NCBI RefSeq assembly: GCF_964340395.1
Contig: NC_135553.1
Coordinates: forward strand, 11,362,001 to 11,426,000
DNA from: Glandiceps talaboti
Lineage: Eukaryota; Hemichordata; Enteropneusta; Spengelidae
Direction: 5' to 3'
Length of the DNA stretch: 64,000 nt
The notes beneath the pieces are model-generated. The model was given only the letters and a program-made list of their open reading frames with translations. It had not been told where the DNA came from and did not search any database. The translations under genes were made by a program, and so were the position numbers. Of the stretch, positions 44,688 through 64,000 are shown one piece after another. Positions within the stretch are counted from its first letter, which is position 1, and every line of letters begins with the position of its first letter.

Positions 44688-44727
44688 GGATAATAAATGC
44701 TATGTTTGTCTAGCAATCCCACCCCGT

Positions 44728-44780
44728 CTCTCTGTGTCTGTCTGTCTGTCTCTCTGTCTCTCTGTCTCTCTCTCTCTCTC
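44728..44780. repeat. TCTC/TGTC simple-sequence tract
   Basis: Imperfect CT-rich tetranucleotide units at the right edge of the Penelope-like fragment. Confidence 0.9.
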
Positions 44781-46239
44781 CTGTTCTTTTAAAGGGGCAA
44801 CCTAGATTCGAAATAGGTATTTAATTTGCATTTTAAATTAATAAAGCAAATTTAGTACGTTGTCCTACCTTAAAATCAATTCAAATAATAAGTCCGTGTT
44901 TGTAACTAGACTCAATAAAAGCAGAAAACATGTGTAAAACTTGTGTAAACATTTGTTAATTGCATGTGCAGGAAGTGATTTGTAAAGAAACGGAAACAAT
45001 TTAATTCTGTACTTGTATCTCTCGATTTCAAATATATTGATTCGTCATGTCTATGTTGTTCCAGTTTTCAGAAACCGATGGAACGTCACAACTTTATCGT
45101 TGAGTCTAGCATTTGCTTTACAATCAGGAAGGTAGCGATAGCTTAGAGTTAAAATGAATCGAGAGTAATGCCATCGTTCAGGCAACATATATATAGCAGA
45201 TAATGTGAAGCAATTTATCAGGTTCATTCTGATTGATTAGGAAACAAAGCAAACAAGCACATCTGTTGTCTGCATTGTTAATGGGTGATAAAGTCTTTGT
45301 ATGTTTTCCAATCAGTGGTTACCTTGTAATAGTTTCACATCGCTCCGAACATAGTGCAAGTGGTAACTAGGTATATACACGTATGGACATAGTATGCAAT
45401 TGACCACTCTCATAGTCCTGATATGGAGGATCGACACTCAGTTATGTATTTACGTTTAAAACACAATAACATTCGCTAATAAACACTAATTATCACCAAG
45501 CAGTGATTCAGCAACCATATTTACATCACTTACATTTTTTAAACTTCTGAAATAATGGACCACAAAACTTGGAGTTTCTGATTGGCACAATGAGCTAGAG
45601 TCAATCCTACAAATATCATCATTTCTATCAATACTAATATATTTATTACAACCATTTCTAATACTCAAAATATCAGTCATTGCTTATCTCCTATAGTGAC
45701 TTTGCCGTCTGTTACGTCAGTTAGTTGTTTAGAATATCTATTTCGGAATTATTTATCTGACCATGGACACTCCTGTTTTGGGGTATTTAGCCATCAAACT
45801 TTTAACTTCAAACCTAATACGCAAACATCCTGAAAATAGCACTAATCTTCGATGTCGCATTTCCCCTTTTGATACGTGAGTGATCGATTTCCGCTTATGC
45901 TTGTTCCACCTTGCTTGTGAACATAGCTGGACTTGTTTCTTTTAACGTCCAACACTCTAGGCAACAGATATATATTATGCACATAAAAATTCCCCAAAAC
46001 TGTCATCCAATCTCCGTATACATACCAGCTTCAACAACCATTAAATATGCGACTTGCAATTTAAGGATGGCGTCCCACGGGAAATTAGTTGGCAACATCA
46101 GTAATCAATTATTTTAGCTTAGTAAACCCTAATTATTCTAAGGTAGCGGACATCTATTTGAAGGTCACGGCATTGAGAGTTTTCTTCGTTGATTGACATG
46201 TTTATCGACTAATGGTAACTTGAGATATACGCAGTCCGT

Positions 46240-46367
46240 TTCCATTTCACATAAACTTACATTACCCATATTCTTACATTTAGGTATTTTTCATCCTGAA
46301 ACAACCTAGCGAGAGATCAAAAATTGCCTACCTAGGGGGCCTTATTCCCCAAGACTCCAGTTAAAAT
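46240..46367 (+). repeat. Left inverted terminal repeat of the DIRS-like element
   Basis: Pairs with the inverse sequence at 49284-49431. The arms differ by substitutions and small indels, mainly a C/G-rich insertion in the right arm. Confidence 0.8.
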
Positions 46368-47272
46368 CCTCGTTTGCACGGCTATATGTACGTGTGTTCC
46401 CAGCTTGTAGCAGATTTCGTTTTGAAATACGATTTGTATCCTTTGAAAGGTTGCTTTTGGTGAGATCATTCCCTTTATTTATTCCTTGCATTTTTGGTTA
46501 CGCTTTCTTGCAGACACTTTTCATCGGCAAGCCGTTAGTAGCCAATTTTCTGTTCAGTTTTGTGGCGGTAATGTTTTCCCGCCTGTTTCTGGACATTACT
46601 TCGTCCAATTCGTTGTTCTGTATTTTTCGATTGAGAACTTTTTAGGTGTTAGGTTGCTTGTTTTTTTTCGGTCAGGGGATACTTATTCGAGTTTTGAAAT
46701 ATAGCTTTTCCCCGTTTGTGACATTTTCAGTGTTCGTATTAGAGATTGCTCGCGCGGACATTGTTTTGTTCGGAACGCTATTTCGAGTGATCGTTTTGAG
46801 CAGTGAGCTCGATTTCTCTGCATTTTATTTTCATACTGCCACTTGTTGTGTTTGTTGGTGGTTGTTGTGATCGTGTTTCACTGGCAGAAAATCGATACCA
46901 CAATTAATTCTACAACTACACTTTTGTATCCCGTAACTAGTGTTGTTTGTCATTTGCTCTGCGTTTATGGAATATTTGTAATTCAATATCGGGCAGTGTT
47001 TTAGTATATTGCGAGTTCGTTGTCTAGACTGATTTACGATCTGACTGATTTTCGAATTCTCCTCTGCCTTGATTTGTGTTTATGCTAGCTGTGGTCATGT
47101 TTTGCTGACGAGACCTTTGCTCCTTAAACAGTTTATTTTGATAAAGTGCATGGTGTACAGTCTTTGCCGACAAACGGAAGACGGGAACTCAACGTGACGC
47201 ATAGTTTTTGGGCAATCGCTTCTACGTTTTCATATCTTTCCCTTTCATTGAGTCGATCTTGTTTCAATTAAG

Positions 47273-47970
47273 ATGGCCGATTCCGAAAATTTGTAAGTCT
47301 TCGACCAGGGAGAATTTAAGGGGGAAAGGAGGTTCGGCCGCCGTCAGCCCGTTTCTGAAGTTGTGGAGAAAACAGATTCGGTTGTTGAAAAAATGGCGGC
47401 ACCCACAGAGCACGCTAAACGAACTGTACCTCCGAAGACCATTAAACAGTCAGTTCAAATGGCCAGTAAATAGAAGACATATGTTAAACGTCTATCAAAA
47501 GGTCACACTGGTCCGTAGGGATATTTTGCTAGAAAACAGTGTGCTTCCTACATCGAGCAAAGTAACCAGGGAAAGAAAAAAAGATAGTTTTAAAACTCAA
47601 TGAGTGAATTGATCAATATCACACACAAAATAAGTTATATTGCACCACAAAAATTGATCATTCAATCGATCAATCATTCAACCAAATAATAAATCAATCA
47701 ATCAATAAATCAACCGATCGATCGATCGATCAATCAATCAGTTACATGCTCGCTGCCCCCTGTGCACAAACTAAACGTACTCAGGCTAATTATAATACCA
47801 TTAAGCAGCCTTATCAGGGCCGAAAGTCACAGATGTTCCAAATCCAAAACAATTTAAGGAACCCTAAACAATTCATTGCTCTAAACAATCGCGTTACTTT
47901 CGTCCTAGTAACCAGTCTAAAGACATTTTTTAGCGAAGGACAGTCTACCCAAAACGGGAAGACTTTTTGA
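47273..47970 (+). pseudogene. DIRS-like gag-region remnant
   Basis: From ATG at 47273 the frame reads MADSENL, hits a stop, then resumes with polar, basic sequence including VVEKMAAPTEHAKRTVPPKT. After a GATC/AATC repeat (47665-47740) another frame carries basic, Gln/Asn-rich sequence (QPYQGRKSQMFQIQNNL). Position before the RT suggests a gag-type protein. The similarity itself is weak and the reading frame is broken. Confidence 0.45.
47665..47740. repeat. AATC/GATC simple repeat
   Basis: CAATCAAT and GATCGATCGATCGATC units inside the DIRS-like element. Confidence 0.9.
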
Positions 47971-48054
47971 CTGCCTAGCTTTTACCCCCAATCCAACTAC
48001 CCATTCATTCTGCCCCCCCCCCCCCAGTTCTCTACCTGTGGGAGGACGTTTGAA

Positions 48055-48390
48055 ATGTTTTATCAGCCAGTGACAGGACATTACACAGGACAGCTGAGTT
48101 TTGTCAGTAGTGGGAGTGGATACAGACTCCCTTTCAAGAATATAGAGTTGGTCCCCCTCTCTCTTCCCCTGCCTTCCAATTTGCGTCTAGATCCAGCAAA
48201 GAGGATATTCAGGACTTGTTGGCAAAGAAAGTCATCAGAGTAGTGGAGCCCATACAGGTCAGAGGTTATGTCATTCATCTCTTTGTGGTATCAAAAAGTC
48301 AGGGGGTGGAGTCCGATTCTAGACTTAAGTCGGCTAAACAAACATTTAGTGGTTCCAAGCTTAAAACACTGTTTTTCGTATTGCCTTAGC
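48055..48390 (+). pseudogene. DIRS-like reverse transcriptase N-terminal fragment
   Basis: One frame carries a GYRLPF motif. After a one-frame shift near 48190 it continues EDIQDLLAKKVIRVVEPIQV, then GYVIHLFVVSKSQG and DSRLKSAKQ. This matches the entry segment of DIRS/Gypsy-type RTs (helix, bulky residues, then the LFVVPK..G and D.R.LN steps). The catalytic YxDD part is not found; RT sequence stops near 48390 and recombinase sequence starts by 48510, so most of the RT is deleted. Confidence 0.7.
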
Positions 48391-48499
48391 AACAGTACTT
48401 AGGCATGGTGAATTATATGCTTTCAGTATACAGAAGGAATTAATATGTGATATTAACTCATCAAGAGCCGTGCTGATGGCGACTGTTGGTTTTTTAGCC

Positions 48500-48838
48500 T
48501 AGAACCAGGTAGCCTCCCAACCACCAAAACCAGTTCATATTAAGACATTAAAACCTTTTGTCGGAGAAGACTCGTCAGATAAATGTTTATGTCCTGTTAG
48601 AGCGCTTTGTTGGTATTTAGCCAGAACAACGTTGATCAAAGGATATTGGAAGAGATTATTCATTCCATGCAAAACTAATTCTCCTCTAGATATAAGTAGT
48701 CAGTCTCTATCCAGGTGGATAGTACAGACAATTCATTTATGTCATCAGTTAGCTGGTGAAGGTGATGATAAACTAGCTGGTGTCAAGGCTCATGATGTAG
48801 GAGCAGTAGCTGTATCATGGCTCTTTTCTCTGGAATAG
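48500..48838 (+). pseudogene. DIRS-like tyrosine recombinase C-terminal fragment
   Basis: The frame runs through VASQPPKPVHIKTLKPFVGE, then LCPVRALCWYLART, KRLFIPCKTN, SRWIVQTI and VKAHDVGAVAVSWLF to a stop at 48838. The sequence and spacing match DIRS tyrosine recombinases. In the family's A-H-D-x-R step the Arg is Gly here (AHDVGAV), which would remove a catalytic residue. Diverged sequence continues to about 48985 (QNVLGGTK-like). Confidence 0.75.
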
Positions 48839-49283
48839 CTCCCAGGAAATCATGGAATCAGTCCGTTATTGATCTAATAACACTTCCACATCCTTCTACT
48901 TGAGAGATAGGGCATCAGAAGTAGATGGTATGTTTCAGCTTGGACCTATTGTTGCAGCACAGAATGTGCTTGGGGGAACTAAGTAATGGATCTTCATGTT
49001 CTTCTACAAGCTGGGCACATTCCTAAATTAAGGAGTTTCATTTTAGTTGTGCTTGCCCTGTCTCCTCCTTGTGGTTGTGTTCACGTTTTGCTTTGATATT
49101 CTATACCTCAATGTAAGAATGTGGGTACGTTTTTGTGAAATGGAACTGTGGTTTCTTTGAAAACTAAAATTTCATGAACATATACTTAATTTCCATATTC
49201 TACTACCCACCACCTCCCCTTTTTACAGGGCAAGGCTTGTAATATGTTTATGGTAGCACACTAGTTAGTGGATTGCTTCGGTT

Positions 49284-49431
49284 ATTTTCAACTGGAGCAT
49301 TGGGGGAATAGGGCCCGCCCTCCCCCCCGCCCCCACCCCTAAGTAAGCATTTTTTGATCTCTCGCTAGGTTATTTGGGGATAAGGATAAATACCTAAATG
49401 TAAGAATATGGGTAAGTATATGTTCATGGAA
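49284..49431 (-). repeat. Right inverted terminal repeat of the DIRS-like element
   Basis: Inverse of 46240-46367, with a C-rich expansion at about 49317-49340. Confidence 0.8.
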
Positions 49432-50229
49432 ATTAGTTCCAAAGGAAACTACAGTCACAATTACATATGAAAGGGTTCATTAGTATCGAAAAAAACAACT
49501 GAAATATATATAACCAATATACCACTGGCCACTTATTGGACGATATAATGTACCTTTTTTATACTAGTTACTAGTTTACGGATCTCAGTCCCTATACAAG
49601 CGATCTTTAATGTACTTTTACTTAGTATTAGCATATAAGTGTTCATTCGATGTTCAAAATCAACCGATAAGGTGACGTGGGGAAAAAACCATCTCTTTTG
49701 TTAGTAAAACGACTAATTTTTCTCCGAAGTACTGTTTAAAACTGCTGCATAAATTATTGACGTGTGACTTAATGCAATCTGACTTATTAGCTTTAAGGAG
49801 TGTTCACTTTCAACTTTCGGGGTGGGTATTATGTAATTTTCAAATATTGATATTTTATGGGTGGTGGATGGCATAGCAACTGTATCATGATCCATATTTT
49901 AATATTAATTATTTTAATTAACTGTTTTATTATTTTAATGAATTGACTAAAATTTCATATTTCAATTACCAATTTAACATTGCTATCACAACTCACCATG
50001 CGGTTACATGATTATTATCATTACGGGGGTTGTCACCAGAAGAATACAACTCACTGAAGGATTGAAGTAACGAGTTTCCATCAAAAATTATGTTATGCTA
50101 TATTAAATTCCATAACGTCATCTCAAGTAGATTATACGTGTAACTTGATACTGTTAAGTTGTTATATTGCTTGTGGTTTGCAATGGTCAATGTTCCACCG
50201 AAATATTCTACCATTTGAAAGTTGATGTG

Positions 50230-63429
<13,200 letters not shown>

Positions 63430-64000
63430 GTAAGCTTTCGCTTGTTTATTAAGGGCAAGGTCAACAAAGTCATATAAACAATAGTTCAATAAATGTAAAT
63501 CTGTAGGTTTTTTTCATCTGACAACAACAATTTTACGAATCACGTTTTTTTCTGAGTTCAAGGTTTGTACCTCTAAATATAAATATATTTACTAAAGTGT
63601 CGTCAAGTTGAAAATCGGAGAACTTTAAATTGAAATGGCGTTCATACATGGCATTGATTAATCCATGTTGGGAACGGGGTCAAAATAATAGATCCTGGAG
63701 TAAAACTTTACCACAACCACTTGTGAAAACTTTTCTTATTTTTTGTTTTACTGACTTGCACACAATACTCTTTTTATGCTGTCCTCAAATGTACGTATAA
63801 TGATGGTCATAGCCACATGTTTTCCAAATACTTGTTACTGTTGATAATACTTTAATTGTTTTGTCAACCATCTATTATGATGATCTAGCAACCATGAAAA
63901 TGTTAAGTTTCAATAGAAGGATAAAAGAGTATTCACTGTCAAATGGCTTTGTATTTATAATACTGCACACAGATTTGTGATCGTAGCTTGAAGTAATTCG
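63430..64000. other. Intron 12 (start), AT-rich
   Basis: Begins at the donor GTAAGC. No further exon is recognised before the window ends. Confidence 0.6.

Larger units (their letters stand above)
46240..49431 (+). mobile_element. Degraded DIRS-like retrotransposon with inverted terminal repeats
   Basis: The left terminus (46240-46367) and right terminus (about 49284-49431) are inverted copies. Shared blocks include CCCATATTCTTACATTTAGG (near 46265) with CCTAAATGTAAGAATATGGG (near 49393), AACCTAGCGAGAGATCAAAA (near 46303) with its inverse near 49355, and CTCCAGTTAAAAT with ATTTTCAACTGGAG. A further diverged copy of the TGTAAGAAT.TGGGTA block at about 49111 recalls the internal complementary region of DIRS elements. 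Inside, in order on the plus strand, are gag-like, RT and tyrosine-recombinase fragments. Inverted termini plus a recombinase instead of an integrase are the DIRS hallmarks. Confidence 0.8.

Noticed and set aside
46394-46870. Hydrophobic Phe/Leu-rich frames considered as a membrane protein
   Set aside because: They overlap in different frames inside the DIRS-like leader next to its terminal repeat and have T-rich composition.

Overview
This window is animal genomic DNA from an AT-rich, repeat-heavy genome. Genes are split by introns with GT/AG borders, microsatellites are very long, and it holds degraded DIRS, Penelope-like and LINE retroelements plus foldback elements. Link, REJ and GAIN-type protein regions point to a bilaterian. 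DIRS and Penelope-like elements together fit a marine invertebrate (hemichordate, cephalochordate or lophotrochozoan) better than a mammal or bird. The species cannot be fixed from the sequence alone.

Layout. Bases 1-17,500 hold no gene I can support. They carry TA, GACA, CA and AATAC arrays, a 1.25-kb terminal-inverted-repeat element containing a large hairpin (5343-6587) and a smaller foldback element (8542-8756). Two apparently intronless genes for small two-pass membrane proteins follow on the plus strand at 17563-17895 and 31427-31990. They share layout and may be distant paralogues. The probable 3' UTR of the second contains a tandem duplication of about 200 bp. From 33 to 43 kb there is a probable SINE, long CATA arrays and the 3' end of a LINE.

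The main gene starts at 50230 on the plus strand and runs off the right end. I could assemble twelve exons whose reading phases all agree: a signal-peptide exon, a Link (hyaluronan-binding type) exon, a 13-nt microexon, two exons for the C-terminal part of a REJ domain, and seven exons leading into a polycystin/GAIN-like region. The coding sequence in the window is 1867 nt, or 622 codons plus one base. The GPS cleavage site and membrane part should lie beyond base 64000. A second Link exon, roughly 70% identical in protein, stands alone 7.3 kb upstream at 43174-43455. Between the two Link exons lie a Penelope-like fragment (about 43530-44650) and a DIRS-like element with inverted terminal repeats (about 46240-49431).

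The best candidate for something undescribed is this Link-REJ-GAIN architecture, together with its phase-rescuing 13-nt exon and the stranded duplicate Link exon. All assignments are by reading; no database search was run.
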